Counted from the first letter of the stretch, positions 18,838-29,355 are shown. The stretch: DNA of 64,000 nt from Sulfitobacter sp. DSM 110093 (GCF_022788715.1 NZ_CP085167.1:2679001-2743000); one strand, 5' to 3'. The notes: generated from the letters alone by a model not told the origin. Translations and numbers: made by a program.

Positions 18838-20892
18838 CTACAGCATCTTGCAGATACGATTGGCGTCGAGCATAGCCGCGTGGACGCCGCGTGCCGAAAC
18901 ACAGTCTCCGATACGGAAGAAGGCAAAGCCACCCTGCTGGACGGCGTCGGTGGCCAAACAGGATTGCTGGCCAGCGCTGATCAGCTGATCGATATTCGCA
19001 TGACCACCATTCACGGCCTGCGATGCAAGATCATCATATAGATCATCCATTGGTACAGTGCCTGTTTCGATCACGACCTGCTCGTATTCTCGCAGTTCTT
19101 CTTGGGCGCTGTACTCATTGCGGATTGTTGCGTTGATACGGCTTTCATTGCGTTCAAGCTTGAGAAGCCGCCAATCGGGTAGAATGTTAACTCCGGCGCC
19201 GTACAGGTTTCGCAGGTGGATCGCATGGTTGGTAACTCCCACACCTTCAGCAATCATGCGGTCCGGCGTCATCAAGTCGACCTGGCTTCCCGTTCCTGCG
19301 ATGTATTCGGCAACCGTGGGGCCGCTTTGACCACCGGTTTCGTCATACACCAGAACTTTTTTGCCAAGTGAAACCTCTCCGGACAGGATATCCCAAGTCG
19401 AATTGCCGAGCATATCTCCGCCGATTATCTGCCCGCTTTCGGGCAAACCGCCAGTCGCCAGAATGACCACGTTGGGCGAAAGACTTAGAACGTCATCCGC
19501 TTCGGCATAGGTGTTAAACCGGAATTCAACCCCAAGGGACACGCAGCGGTCGTAGAGCCAGCGGGTAATGCCAATCATGTTTTGTCGCCAGGGAATGCGA
19601 GCGGCATAGACAATCTGCCCGCCGGGATTGGACTGAGCTTCCAGAAGTGCGACTTTGTGACCGCGCTCGGCGCAGACCCTGGCCGCCTCCAGTCCGGCCG
19701 GGCCAGCACCGACGATCACGACCTTGCGCGTGGTATCGGCGGTCCTGGTTTCATGTGAGAACGTGCCTTCACGCCCCGTTACTGCGTTGTGTAGGCAAAG
19801 CGCATCACCCCCACGATAAATGCGGTCAATGCAATAGCCGGCACCGACACATGGTCGGATTTCCTCGTCTTTGCCCTCCAGATGCTTGCGTACCATATGT
19901 GGATCGGCAATCTGCGCGCGGGTCATGCCGATCAAGTCGACATGACCTTCGCTGACAGCGAAATTTGCTGTTGCGAGATCAGCCACACCCGCGGCATGCA
20001 ACACTGGCAATCCGGTAGACCAACGCACCTTGCCTGCCAGTTCTACGAACCGCCCTGCTGGAAATGCCATTGATGGAACGGTTTCTGCCACACCAGCCTT
20101 AGTCCAATTAGCCGCGCCCGAAACGTTGAGGCAATCGACCAGCCCGCTTTGAGCATGAGCCACCCCAATGGCGATGCCGTCTTCTTCGGTTATCCCGCCG
20201 TCGATGAACTCATTCGCGGTGAAGCGCAGGCTGACGATGAAATTCTTGCGCACTACGTCGCGGATCGCTTCCAACACCTCCATCCCAAACCGGAGACGGT
20301 TTTCCAGAGTTCCACCGTAGTTGTCGGATCGGGTATTGGACAAGGGACTCCAAAATTGGCCAATCAGGTGACCCGACGCCAAGAGTTCGATCCCATCAAG
20401 TCCGCCCTCGGAACAGCGTTTTGCTGCAGCGGCATAGTCTGCCACGATACGCCGGATATCCGTCGGCTCAATAATTTTCGGCGTCGCGCCATGCGCTGGT
20501 TCCCGTAGGGCCGAAGGTGCAACAGTGGGTAGCCAGTGATTGCCGTCCGGCCGGGTTCGGCGCCCTGCATGACTGAGTTGGCAGATGAGCGGCACATCAT
20601 GGGCATGGATGCGATTGGCAAAGGCCCGGAAGTGCGGAATGATCCGGTCGTCCGAGACGTTTAGCTGCCCGAAACTGGGGGGAGAGTCCTTGGAGACCGA
20701 AGACGCACCTCCGAACATGGTCATTGCCAAGCCGCCCCGCGCTTTCTCCTCGTGATAGCGTTGATACCGTTCACCGGGAATCCCGTCTTCGGCATAGGCC
20801 GGGGCATGGCAGGTGCTGATGATCCTGTTCTTGAGCGTTAAGTGCCCAAGCTTAAAGGGTTCAAACAGAGCTTTGTATGGAGAAGAGGTCAT
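18838..20892 (-). CDS. NADH:flavin oxidoreductase / TMADH-type N-demethylase
   Basis: This 684-residue protein has an N-terminal old-yellow-enzyme FMN barrel (about residues 1-370; LFEPFKLGHLTLKNRIIST, QLSHAGRRT, SNTRSDNYGGTLENR). A C-terminal FAD/NAD Rossmann half follows (about 390-684; VVIVGAGPAGLEAARVCAERG). The linking segment CVGAGYCIDRIYRGGDALC holds three cysteines for a probable Fe-S cluster; the family cluster normally has four. Architecture fits the trimethylamine dehydrogenase and 2,4-dienoyl-CoA reductase family, and this subgroup includes N-methylproline demethylases. With P5C reductase, an ETF and a DAO-type oxidase nearby, oxidative N-demethylation with release of formaldehyde is the best reading. 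Substrate is not proven. Confidence 0.8.
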   Translation of the reverse strand: MTSSPYKALFEPFKLGHLTLKNRIISTCHAPAYAEDGIPGERYQRYHEEKARGGLAMTMFGGASSVSKDSPPSFGQLNVSDDRIIPHFRAFANRIHAHDVPLICQLSHAGRRTRPDGNHWLPTVAPSALREPAHGATPKIIEPTDIRRIVADYAAAAKRCSEGGLDGIELLASGHLIGQFWSPLSNTRSDNYGGTLENRLRFGMEVLEAIRDVVRKNFIVSLRFTANEFIDGGITEEDGIAIGVAHAQSGLVDCLNVSGAANWTKAGVAETVPSMAFPAGRFVELAGKVRWSTGLPVLHAAGVADLATANFAVSEGHVDLIGMTRAQIADPHMVRKHLEGKDEEIRPCVGAGYCIDRIYRGGDALCLHNAVTGREGTFSHETRTADTTRKVVIVGAGPAGLEAARVCAERGHKVALLEAQSNPGGQIVYAARIPWRQNMIGITRWLYDRCVSLGVEFRFNTYAEADDVLSLSPNVVILATGGLPESGQIIGGDMLGNSTWDILSGEVSLGKKVLVYDETGGQSGPTVAEYIAGTGSQVDLMTPDRMIAEGVGVTNHAIHLRNLYGAGVNILPDWRLLKLERNESRINATIRNEYSAQEELREYEQVVIETGTVPMDDLYDDLASQAVNGGHANIDQLISAGQQSCLATDAVQQGGFAFFRIGDCVSARGVHAAMLDANRICKML

Positions 20893-20987
20893 GTGTTTAC
20901 ACGCGGTGTTGAGTGATGTGAGTGATTGAGGGATGAGGGTAGCTTCTGACTCATCTGCTATCTTCCGACCACGGAAACAGGATATTG

Positions 20988-23576
20988 TTATACATTCTCG
21001 ATCCTCCGCGATGCCCGCGTGCGCTGTAGAGCAATAATCATTGCGACGATGGTCAGCAGGGGCAAGAACAGCCAGTTTGGGTTGATCCGGTCGACAGAAC
21101 GCTCCAGCGTCAGGATCTCCCAGTCATAGTCCAGCCCTGCTTTTTGCGCTGAACCGTCGAAACTGAGATCAGTAACCAATAGTGTATCACCCTCGGGTTC
21201 GACACCAAGACCGGCCGATTCATAGAGCACGTCTTCGGCGGACTGTCCGCCGTCCCCGGTCAACGTAAGCATTATGGTTTTGGATACGATCGTGCCAGAC
21301 AGGTTTTCTCCTTCCGCGATCATACGCACATCCGCTTCGCCCTTCAGGCCATCAGCCAGTTGCAGCAATACCTGTGCGGGTTCGCTTTCGAAGGGCGGCT
21401 GCACCGCATCCAACAATGTTGCTGGTCGCAAAAGCAGGATGGCGATGACCACAAGAGTGACAGATTCCCACAATCTTGACCGCGTAAAGAAATACCCCTG
21501 CGTCCCGGCAGCAAAGATCACCATGGCGATCAGAGATGAGCCGATGACCATCGCAAACTGCCAAGCGCTTTGGATGCCGATCAGCAACAGGGCCGGATTC
21601 AGCACGAAGATGAAGGGCAGGATCGCGGTTCGTAGACCGTAGACAAAGGCGATCAGACTGGTGCGCAGCGGATCTGACCGCGCCACGGCGGCCCCAGCAA
21701 AGGCATCAATTGCCACCGGCGGCGTAGTGCCCGACAACAGACCAAAATAGAACACAAACAGGTGTACCGCGATGGGCGGAACCTCGATCCCCTGTTCAGC
21801 GGCCAGTGTCACGAAAGGATGGGCCATGATAGCCGCGACAACGATGTAGTTCGCCGTCGTCGGAAGGCCCATGCCCAGCACGACGCACATGCCTGCCGTC
21901 AACAGCATCATTAGGAAAAAGCTGCCACCGGACAGGGTCTGAATAATCTCGGTCATCAACAATCCAAGCCCAGTGGCGGAAACGACGCCCACGATGATGC
22001 CGGCAGCGGCCATGGCCACAGCAACCCCGGTCATGTTGCGCGCTCCCGCGATCAATCCACTGATCAGATCTTGCGCCCCCTCCCGCCAAAGCGCTGCATC
22101 GACAGGCCTCTTGTGCGCCAGCGCAATCAACGGCTTCTGGGTCAATAGGAGGACAAAGATCGACAAGATCGCCCAGGAAACGGACAGTGCAGGCGAAAAG
22201 CGTTCGATCATCAGGCACCAGACCAGCACACCGATAGGCAAGATATAGAACAGACCAGCTAAGAAAATCGGTAAGGGGGCAGGCACCGTGAGCAGCGGCG
22301 CATCGGGGTCGTCCACTTCGATCTCAGGATAGCGGCGCGACGCGAAGATCAGGCCCAGATAGAGCGCCGCCAAGATCAGCACCGTTACGATCAAGGCATT
22401 GTCACCAAAGGCCGCGCCAATCGCTTCAAACAACAGGTACAGGCCGAAGGCCAGGCTGGACAGCAGAATAATCGTCAAGATAGACCGCATCAGCCTTTGG
22501 GTGCCGCTATAGGTAACAGCGCGTTCCAGCACCGACATGCGACCCTTCAACGCCTCAATATGCACGATGCAGTAAAGGCCGAAATAGGAGATGAACGCGG
22601 GAATGAAAGCGTGGGTGATGACTTCGAAATAACTGATGCCCACGAACTCTGCCATCAGGAAGGCCGCAGCCCCCATGATGGGCGGCATGATCTGCCCATT
22701 GATTGACGATGATACTTCGATGGCCCCGGCTTTCTCGGGCGAGAACCCCACCCGTTTCATAAGCGGGATCGTAAACGTGCCTGTTGTAACAACGTTGGCA
22801 ATGGCCGAGCCCGAGATCATGCCGGTCAATGCCGAAGAGATCACAGCCGCCTTGGCCGGGCCGCCCCGGAGGTGTCCCAACAGCCCGAAGGAAAGTTGGA
22901 TGAAATAGTTACCGGCACCCGCCTTGTCCAAAAGGCTACCGAACAGAACATAGAGAAAAATAAATCCGCTGGAGACACCCAGTGGCAAGCCAAAAATCCC
23001 CTCGGTGGACAACCACATATGTTCGGTGAACCGGTTCAGTGACAGACCGCGATGCGAAATGATCTCGGGCATGTAGGGTCCAAGGAAGGCGTAAGCGATG
23101 AACACCACGCCGATAATGACCATCGGCAGCCCAAGTGCGCGCCGGGTGGCCTCGAGCAAAAGACCCAGACCAGCGAACGCCACAAAAAATTCCAGTTGTG
23201 TACGAGACCCACCGGACCGCAACACCACACTTTCGTAGTTCACGACTGTATAAAAGCAGGTCCCGACAGCGACCAGGCTCAAGACTATGTCTGTAATCGG
23301 AATCTGATCTCGGCGGGACCGCGCGGCAGCAGGGAAAGTCAGAAAGACCAGCGCCAAGGCGAAAGCCAGGTGAATGGACCTTTGCACCGTGTCGTTGAGA
23401 ATAAGAAAGTCGAACCAGAAGGGAAACGGAGAGGCGATCCACAATTGATAGAGTGACCACAGAAGAGCCACACCAGTGATTGTGAGGTGCGCTTTGCCGG
23501 TCAGATTGCGACCGCCCAAATCGTTCTCTTCGATCAGACGAGCATGTTCGGTGGGCTTTACAACTGTGTTTTCCAT
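20988..23576 (-). CDS. TRAP transporter fused permease (4TM/12TM, TAXI type)
   Basis: This 862-residue membrane protein fuses the small and large TRAP subunits. An N-terminal four-helix part is followed by a DctM-like core with GLLGHLRGGPAKAAVISSALTG, SGSAIANVVTTGTF and the SGTTPPVAIDAFAGAAVA motif. A soluble C-terminal portion (about residues 720-830) matches the DUF3394-type tail of this group, before a last membrane helix. Such fused permeases work with TAXI-type receptors, and one is encoded 63 bp upstream (23640-24620). It should import the substrate of the demethylation cluster. Confidence 0.88.
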   Translation of the reverse strand: MENTVVKPTEHARLIEENDLGGRNLTGKAHLTITGVALLWSLYQLWIASPFPFWFDFLILNDTVQRSIHLAFALALVFLTFPAAARSRRDQIPITDIVLSLVAVGTCFYTVVNYESVVLRSGGSRTQLEFFVAFAGLGLLLEATRRALGLPMVIIGVVFIAYAFLGPYMPEIISHRGLSLNRFTEHMWLSTEGIFGLPLGVSSGFIFLYVLFGSLLDKAGAGNYFIQLSFGLLGHLRGGPAKAAVISSALTGMISGSAIANVVTTGTFTIPLMKRVGFSPEKAGAIEVSSSINGQIMPPIMGAAAFLMAEFVGISYFEVITHAFIPAFISYFGLYCIVHIEALKGRMSVLERAVTYSGTQRLMRSILTIILLSSLAFGLYLLFEAIGAAFGDNALIVTVLILAALYLGLIFASRRYPEIEVDDPDAPLLTVPAPLPIFLAGLFYILPIGVLVWCLMIERFSPALSVSWAILSIFVLLLTQKPLIALAHKRPVDAALWREGAQDLISGLIAGARNMTGVAVAMAAAGIIVGVVSATGLGLLMTEIIQTLSGGSFFLMMLLTAGMCVVLGMGLPTTANYIVVAAIMAHPFVTLAAEQGIEVPPIAVHLFVFYFGLLSGTTPPVAIDAFAGAAVARSDPLRTSLIAFVYGLRTAILPFIFVLNPALLLIGIQSAWQFAMVIGSSLIAMVIFAAGTQGYFFTRSRLWESVTLVVIAILLLRPATLLDAVQPPFESEPAQVLLQLADGLKGEADVRMIAEGENLSGTIVSKTIMLTLTGDGGQSAEDVLYESAGLGVEPEGDTLLVTDLSFDGSAQKAGLDYDWEILTLERSVDRINPNWLFLPLLTIVAMIIALQRTRASRRIENV

Positions 23577-23639
23577 AGTTTTCCTCTTGGGGAAAAAAGA
23601 GCTCCGGCACCTGAGCGGGCCGGAGCTATGTCGGGGAAT

Positions 23640-24620
23640 TTACTCGATCAGGCCGACTTCGCGGAAATACCGTTCGGCACCCGGGTGATAGGGCGCAGTC
23701 CGGCCAGCTGTGGCTGCGGTTTCAATTTTTACCGCGTTGAACATCGGCGATTGTGCTTTGAAGGACTCGAAATCGTCGAATACTGCCTTAACCAAATAAT
23801 AGACCACTTCTTCCGGGGTGTCCGCATGAGCGTTGATCGTGGCTGGAGTACCCCAGCTGACAACTTCGGCGTCCTGCCCCTTGTAAGTTCCGGCAGGAAT
23901 TACCACTGGAATAACAAATGGCTGTTCTTCCATCTTCGCCGCAACAACGTCATCGTTCCAAGAAATCACCTTCGCATCGCAAGTGTTCGTCGCTTCAAGA
24001 ATTGAGGCCGCGCCGACCGCAGTGGGGTAGAAGAAGGCATCGATCTTGCCGTCGCACAATGCCTGCGCCTGCTCTTTCGAAGTCAGTTTTGTCTCCTGTT
24101 TGAAGAAGGTATCGGCAGACACGCCGTAGCGATCCAGCATCTCATAGACCTGGGCTTCGGAGCCTGAGCCGGCGTTGCCAGTGTTGACGATTTTGCCTTC
24201 AAGGCTCCGGAAATCCTCGATACCAGAACCTGCGCGGGTGACGATATGAGCCGCATCGGCATGCAACGAGAACAGAAAGCGCAAATCTTCGTTCTTGCCG
24301 TCTTCGGTAAACTGATCACTTCCGTGCCAGGAGTGGAATTGCCAAGCAGACATCGCAATGCCGACCTCAAGGTCGCCAATCTGGATCGAGCGCATGTTGG
24401 CGACCGATCCGCCCGTTGATTCCACGGTACACCGGATATTGTGACCGTTCGCTTTGCGGCTTTTATTAAGCACGTTACAGATAAATCCGCCGGTCGGGTA
24501 ATAGCCGCCGCCGATCCCGGCCGTGCCGATATTGACATACTGGCGATCCTGAGCGATCGCGCCGGTCGCCGTAGCCGCGGCCATACCGGCTGCCACTACG
24601 AATTTCGTGAATATACCCAT
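23640..24620 (-). CDS. TAXI-family TRAP transporter solute receptor
   Basis: This 326-residue protein starts with a signal peptide (MGIFTKFVVAAGMAAATATGAIA) and continues with QYVNIGTAGIGGGYYPTGGF, the hallmark of TAXI receptors. Later features are CTVESTGGSVANMRSI and GNAGSGSEAQVYEML. It binds the solute in the periplasm for the fused permease encoded next to it. Gene order gntR-receptor-permease-demethylase on the minus strand suggests one transcript from the promoter near 25360. TAXI receptors in the literature bind glutamate-like or other acids, so a betaine or imino acid is plausible but unproven. Confidence 0.88.
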   Translation of the reverse strand: MGIFTKFVVAAGMAAATATGAIAQDRQYVNIGTAGIGGGYYPTGGFICNVLNKSRKANGHNIRCTVESTGGSVANMRSIQIGDLEVGIAMSAWQFHSWHGSDQFTEDGKNEDLRFLFSLHADAAHIVTRAGSGIEDFRSLEGKIVNTGNAGSGSEAQVYEMLDRYGVSADTFFKQETKLTSKEQAQALCDGKIDAFFYPTAVGAASILEATNTCDAKVISWNDDVVAAKMEEQPFVIPVVIPAGTYKGQDAEVVSWGTPATINAHADTPEEVVYYLVKAVFDDFESFKAQSPMFNAVKIETAATAGRTAPYHPGAERYFREVGLIE

Positions 24621-24665
24621 GTTGGAACTTCCTTTGCAGCTTGTTGATTTCGGGAGTAGGTTGGT

Positions 24666-25301
24666 TCAAATGCCTCTTCTGAGAAAGGCTGCGACCTCTT
24701 TTTGGGTCGCTTCGATATGCTGGCGGAGCATACCCACGGCTCCTTCCACATCTTGCTTTTCACAAGCCTCAAGGATTTTGTCATGCTCACGCATGGGCCG
24801 CTCCAATCCGCTTGCGGTAGAAACGAGTAGGCGGAGGTACTGGCCCAGTCGCTCTTGCAGGTCATCGATCATGGCAAGCAGGAGGGTGTTCCCGCAGGGC
24901 TCGTAAAGCATGTGGTGGAACCGGGCGTTCATCGCGCTCCATTGAGCCACTTCGGTACGTTGCGCATAGTCGGCCAGAAGTTGGCGCATGTCTCGAAAAT
25001 CGGAGGTGATCATGCTGGGGATGGCCAGTTCGAGCGCGCGGCATTCCAGGGCAACACGGATATCCAGTAGCTGCAGTATTTCTTTCTCGGAATGCTGACG
25101 CACGGTCGCGCCTTTGTTCCTTTCGAAAGTGACGAGGTTCTCAACCTCAAGTCGCCGCAGCGCTTCGCGCACCGGTATCTTGCTGACGCCAAACCGCTTG
25201 GCAATTTCGTCTTGGCGCAGGGGAGAGCCCGGCTTGATCGCGCCCGACAAGATCTGAGCTCTAACGTCGTCATAGATGGGATCTGCGGCACTTGAGGGCA
25301 T
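24666..25301 (-). CDS. GntR-family (FCD) transcriptional regulator
   Basis: This protein of 211 residues has an N-terminal winged helix with LRQDEIAKRFGVSKIPVREALRRLE and a helical FCD effector domain (from about residue 80). The start at 25301 has GGAG upstream; an in-frame start at 25358 would cross the operator-like site. It lies between the divergent transport/demethylase and oxidase/etf units and probably controls both. FCD regulators often sense a small carboxylate. Note that a second GntR/FCD gene (59080) regulates a different cluster. Confidence 0.85.
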   Translation of the reverse strand: MPSSAADPIYDDVRAQILSGAIKPGSPLRQDEIAKRFGVSKIPVREALRRLEVENLVTFERNKGATVRQHSEKEILQLLDIRVALECRALELAIPSMITSDFRDMRQLLADYAQRTEVAQWSAMNARFHHMLYEPCGNTLLLAMIDDLQERLGQYLRLLVSTASGLERPMREHDKILEACEKQDVEGAVGMLRQHIEATQKEVAAFLRRGI

Positions 25302-25342
25302 GTGGGCTCCACGGAAAAGCGGCATCTTCGGATTTGATCCTT

Positions 25343-25362
25343 GCAAATCGTATACCATTTTG
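25343..25362. promoter_or_regulatory. Candidate GntR operator around GTATAC
   Basis: AATCGTATACCATTT contains a GTATAC palindrome with partly symmetric flanks, about 50 bp upstream of the gntR start and about 80 bp before the divergent DAO-type gene. TGGTATACGA-like half sites are common for FCD regulators. The assignment is tentative. Confidence 0.4.
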
Positions 25363-25441
25363 TCAATATTAAATCCGAAATGCCATATCAGGTTTGTTCG
25401 ACCCTTCTAAACTTGCCTGAAAATCACAGGAAGTCACCGCA

Positions 25442-26803
25442 ATGAGCTCTCTATCCACGATTGTCATCGGTACCGGAATCATCGGAATCGCCACCGCCTA
25501 TTACCTCGCCAAGAATCATGGGCAGACTCGGATCACCCTGATTGACCGCGATCAGCCAATGGCGTTCACTTCGGCTCAATCAGGAGAAAACTACCGCAAC
25601 TGGTGGCCCCATCCTGCAATGGTGGCCTTTACCAATCGAAGCACGGACCTGATGGAAGAGATTGCCCGCGACAGCGGCAATCGCATCAACATGAACCGGC
25701 GCGGTTATGCGCTGGCTACCCGCGAAAAAAATATTGATGAGTTGGTGGGGCAACTGCATGACGGACTTGGTGATAGCGCCAAAAATATGCTGCGCTATCA
25801 TTCACACCGTCGCTCAGACACTTACGTGCCCTTCGATAGTCCCGACTGGGAAGGAATGCCCGACGGCGTGGATATCATCCAAAACCAAGCTCTGATCCGC
25901 GATCGCTTCCCTGGCTACGATCCAGAAATTCAAACAATCATCCAGATTCGGCGTGGGGGCGATATCAGCGGACAGCAGCTGGGTATGTATATGCTGGACT
26001 ACCTCAAGTCAGTCGGTGTGAAACGTGTGGTCGGCGAGGTTCGCAATATTACCCAGCAAGGTGGGTACCAGGTTAAAGTTGCAAATTCTTCCGGTTCAGA
26101 AACCTTGGTGGCCGATCAGGTTGTCAACGCTGCAGGACCTTTCGCCGACAAGATTGCCAAGATGTTGGGCGTCGACCTACCAGTCTATAACACATTCCAA
26201 CAGAAAATCGCCTTCGAAGACCGGAGAGGTGCCATTCCCCGCACGATGCCTTTTTCGATTGATCTGGACGGTCAGAAGATCGACTGGTCCGACGAAGAAC
26301 GCGACATGCTGCTTGAGGACCCTGATTTTGCATGGCTGGCTGGCGATATGCCAGGCGCCATTCATTGCCGCCCCGATGGTGGCGATGCAGGCAAATGGGT
26401 GAAGCTCGGCTGGGCCTACAATGAAACCCCCGCCAAGGCGACATGGGAACAGCAACTGGACTCAAACTTCCCTGACATCGTGCTGCGGGGCGCCACGCGG
26501 CTCAACCCCGCCCTCAAATCCTATTACGGGCAGTTGCCCCGCAACATGCACCACTATGGCGGCTGGTACACGATGACCGAGGAAAACTGGCCTCTTATCG
26601 GTCGCATGGGCCCAGAAAGATCTTTCATGAACTGCGCGATGTCCGGATTCGGCACCATGGCGGCCTGCGCAGCAGGCGAACTGTGTGCTGCAACCATCGC
26701 CGAGACCGAACTTCCTGACTATGCCTCGGACTTTTCACTGGCGCGATATGATAACGCCCAGCTGATGACCACTCTTCGCGCTGCGAACAAGGGGGTTTTG
26801 TAA
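25442..26803 (+). CDS. DAO-type FAD-dependent amine/imino acid oxidase
   Basis: This 453-residue protein has the DAO fold: the FAD-binding motif TIVIGTGIIGIATAYYLAK at the start, VNAAGPFADKIAKMLG in the middle, and a C-terminal SGFGTMAACAAGELCA. It probably oxidises an amino or imino acid or a secondary amine; sarcosine, dimethylglycine or a proline derivative are all possible. It begins the plus-strand arm of the divergent cluster, with AGGAAGTCACCGCA before the ATG. It overlaps the next gene (ProC-like) by one base, so the imine product may pass directly to a reductase. The receptor and permease on the other strand probably deliver the substrate. Confidence 0.83.
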   Translation: MSSLSTIVIGTGIIGIATAYYLAKNHGQTRITLIDRDQPMAFTSAQSGENYRNWWPHPAMVAFTNRSTDLMEEIARDSGNRINMNRRGYALATREKNIDELVGQLHDGLGDSAKNMLRYHSHRRSDTYVPFDSPDWEGMPDGVDIIQNQALIRDRFPGYDPEIQTIIQIRRGGDISGQQLGMYMLDYLKSVGVKRVVGEVRNITQQGGYQVKVANSSGSETLVADQVVNAAGPFADKIAKMLGVDLPVYNTFQQKIAFEDRRGAIPRTMPFSIDLDGQKIDWSDEERDMLLEDPDFAWLAGDMPGAIHCRPDGGDAGKWVKLGWAYNETPAKATWEQQLDSNFPDIVLRGATRLNPALKSYYGQLPRNMHHYGGWYTMTEENWPLIGRMGPERSFMNCAMSGFGTMAACAAGELCAATIAETELPDYASDFSLARYDNAQLMTTLRAANKGVL

Positions 26804-27624
26804 TGGAAACCATCCTTCTTATCGGTGCTGGGCGCATGGGCGGGGCTATGCTGCGTGGTTGGATCAACGCGATGGGCGGCGGCTTTCATTTTATTGCACT
26901 GGACCCCCATGCGGGCCCTATGCTTACCGATATTGAAGACGAGCCTGTGCCCGGTAGCCGGTTCACCCACGTCGCCGAGGCCAGGGACCTTCCTCCCGAT
27001 CTGCGCCCCAAGGTGGTTGTGCTGGCCACCAAACCGCAGCTGATAAACCAAGCCATCGCAGACCTTCGCAAATACATCGTTTCCGAAACGGTGCTTGTAT
27101 CCGTCGCTGCCGGTGTCTCCACCCAATCTATCAACGCGGCTGCCAGTACGGGCGCAGCCATCGTCCGTGTTATGCCCAATATTGGAGCCTTAGTTGGCAA
27201 CTCTGTTTCAGCAGGTTTCGCGTCACCCAAAACAACGCAATCGCAAAAAACGTTGGTTGAAAAGCTTTTCGCATCCGTGGGTCAGATGACTTGGCTGGAC
27301 AAGGAAGAGGACATGCACCTTGTAACTGCGGTGTCCGGAAGTGGTCCGGCCTATTATTTCGCCTTCTGCGAAGCCATGATTGCAGCTGCCGAAGCTGAAG
27401 GACTTTCCGCGGAAGTTGCCCGCGCCCTCGCGATTGGAACTGTCACCTCGGCGGGGCAATTGCTTGCCCGCGAACCCGACCCGTCACATTTGAGGGAAAC
27501 CGTCACAAGTCCCAATGGAACGACGGCGGCAGGATTGGCGGCGCTATTGTCTAACGGTGCGTTTGCGAGACTGTCTCACGACGCCATTCGAGCCGCCGCC
27601 AAGCGCTCTCAAGAACTCTCCTGA
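26803..27624 (+). CDS. proC: Pyrroline-5-carboxylate reductase
   Basis: This 273-residue protein fits the P5C reductase family. The N-terminal NADP-binding motif [17 protein letters not shown] and the signature [23 protein letters not shown] near residue 165 are both present. The family converts pyrroline-5-carboxylate to proline in the cytoplasm. Inside a catabolic cluster, it may instead reduce a cyclic imine made by the DAO-type oxidase, so a role apart from proline biosynthesis is likely. Its start overlaps the oxidase stop, and etfB follows after 25 bp. Confidence 0.88.
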   Translation: METILLIGAGRMGGAMLRGWINAMGGGFHFIALDPHAGPMLTDIEDEPVPGSRFTHVAEARDLPPDLRPKVVVLATKPQLINQAIADLRKYIVSETVLVSVAAGVSTQSINAAASTGAAIVRVMPNIGALVGNSVSAGFASPKTTQSQKTLVEKLFASVGQMTWLDKEEDMHLVTAVSGSGPAYYFAFCEAMIAAAEAEGLSAEVARALAIGTVTSAGQLLAREPDPSHLRETVTSPNGTTAAGLAALLSNGAFARLSHDAIRAAAKRSQELS

Positions 27625-27649
27625 AAACTGTAAACAGAGGAACCCGCTC

Positions 27650-28408
27650 ATGAAGGTATTGGTGCCTGTCAAACGCGTGATCGACTATAACGTGAAAGTT
27701 CGTGTCAAAGCGGACGGATCGGGTGTTGATCTTGCCAATGTGAAAATGTCGATGAACCCCTTCGACGAAATCGCCGTTGAACAAGCGATTCGTCTGAAAG
27801 AAGCCGGTCAGGCTGAAGAGATCGTCGCAGTCTCCATCGGTGTGAAACAAGCGCAGGAAACCCTGCGCACCGCGCTCGCCATGGGTGCAGACCGCGCGAT
27901 TCTTGTTGTGGCGTCGGACGATGTACACAAAGATATCGAGCCGCTGGCCGTGGCCAAGATCCTCAAAGCCATTGTTGACGAAGAGCAGCCGGGCCTTGTG
28001 CTTTGCGGCAAACAGGCGATCGACAATGACATGAACGCCACCGGCCAAATGCTATCGGCGCTGATCGGCTGGTCTCAGGCGACATTCGCCTCTGGAATTG
28101 CCATCGAAGGCGACAAGGCAAAAGTCACCCGCGAAGTCGACGGCGGTTTGCAGACCATCGAGGTCACCATGCCGACAGTCGTCACCGTGGACCTCCGTCT
28201 CAATGAGCCGCGCTATGCCTCGCTGCCGAACATCATGAAGGCCAAGAAAATGCCGCTGGATGAGAAAACTGCCGAAGACTACGGCGTCGATGTCTCCAAC
28301 CGGTTGGAAATCGTCAAAACCGTTGAGCCCGCCGAGCGTGCCGCTGGCATCAAGGTCGGTTCGGTTGACGAGCTTGTGGCGAAACTCAAAGAAGCGGGGG
28401 CTGTGTAA
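27650..28408 (+). CDS. etfB: Electron transfer flavoprotein beta subunit
   Basis: This protein of 252 residues is the ETF beta subunit, which holds AMP and docks to dehydrogenases. [14 protein letters not shown], the [17 protein letters not shown] segment and [18 protein letters not shown] are family landmarks. The ATG at 27650 follows AGAGGAACCC; the longer open frame back to 27515 lies inside the proC gene and is rejected. With etfA it takes electrons from flavin dehydrogenases such as TMADH-like demethylases and acyl-CoA dehydrogenases. Its sequence is close to the housekeeping type, so it may also serve beta-oxidation. Confidence 0.93.
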   Translation: MKVLVPVKRVIDYNVKVRVKADGSGVDLANVKMSMNPFDEIAVEQAIRLKEAGQAEEIVAVSIGVKQAQETLRTALAMGADRAILVVASDDVHKDIEPLAVAKILKAIVDEEQPGLVLCGKQAIDNDMNATGQMLSALIGWSQATFASGIAIEGDKAKVTREVDGGLQTIEVTMPTVVTVDLRLNEPRYASLPNIMKAKKMPLDEKTAEDYGVDVSNRLEIVKTVEPAERAAGIKVGSVDELVAKLKEAGAV

Positions 28409-29334
28409 TGGCTGTTCTTCTGATTGCCGAAATTTTCGATGGCGAATTGTCCATGGACGCAACCGCCAAGGCCGTGACCGCGGCCAAGGCTCTGGGCGAC
28501 GTGACCATTCTGGCGGCGGGCAGCTCTGCCGCAGCGGCAAGTGAAGCGGCGGCCAAGATCGATGGCGTCTCCAAGGTGCTGGTCGCCGAGGACGAGATGC
28601 TGGGCCACCGTCTGGCCGAAGCCACCGCAGCGCTGATCGTGTCGCTGGCCGGCGACTACGACCACATCGTCGCGCCCGCCACCACGGATGCCAAGAACAT
28701 CATGCCCCGCGTCGCGGCCTTGCTTGATGTCATGGTGATTTCGGATGCTTCCGGCGTTGTCGACGCCGACACATTCGAGCGCCCGATCTATGCGGGCAAC
28801 GCGGTGCAGACCGTGAAGTCGAACGACGCCAAAAGAGTCATCACCTTCCGAACATCGACCTTCGATGCCGCCAGTGAAGGCGGCTCTGCTTCGGTCGAGA
28901 CCATCTCGGCTGCCGACAACCCTGGCCTGTCCACATGGGTCGAAGACAAGGTCGCCGAATCCGACCGCCCCGAGCTAACAAGCGCAGGCGTGGTGGTTTC
29001 CGGTGGTCGTGGCGTCGGCTCCGAAGAAGACTTCGCCCTGATCGAGAAGCTGGCCGACAAACTTGGCGCGGCTGTTGGCGCTTCGCGCGCGGCGGTCGAT
29101 TCGGGTTATGCGCCGAACGATTGGCAGGTGGGCCAGACTGGTAAAGTTGTCGCCCCTGACCTTTATGTTGCGGTTGGCATCTCCGGTGCGATCCAGCACC
29201 TTGCCGGGATGAAGGACTCCAAGATCATCGTGGCGATCAACAAAGACGAAGAATCGCCGATCTTTCAGGTTGCCGACTTCGGGCTCGTAGCCGACCTCTT
29301 CGACGCCGTCCCGGAGCTAACCCAGAAACTATAA
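28408..29334 (+). CDS. etfA: Electron transfer flavoprotein alpha subunit
   Basis: This 308-residue protein is the ETF alpha subunit that carries the redox FAD. The C-terminal FAD motif [22 protein letters not shown] and [27 protein letters not shown] are clear. It overlaps etfB by one base. Together they would pass electrons from the TMADH-like demethylase or the DAO-type enzyme to the membrane quinone pool through ETF-quinone oxidoreductase. That oxidoreductase is not in this window. A strong terminator follows 22 bp later, closing the plus-strand unit. Confidence 0.94.
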   Translation: MAVLLIAEIFDGELSMDATAKAVTAAKALGDVTILAAGSSAAAASEAAAKIDGVSKVLVAEDEMLGHRLAEATAALIVSLAGDYDHIVAPATTDAKNIMPRVAALLDVMVISDASGVVDADTFERPIYAGNAVQTVKSNDAKRVITFRTSTFDAASEGGSASVETISAADNPGLSTWVEDKVAESDRPELTSAGVVVSGGRGVGSEEDFALIEKLADKLGAAVGASRAAVDSGYAPNDWQVGQTGKVVAPDLYVAVGISGAIQHLAGMKDSKIIVAINKDEESPIFQVADFGLVADLFDAVPELTQKL

Positions 29335-29355
29335 GTTCGCTTCCTTCGTAATGAT

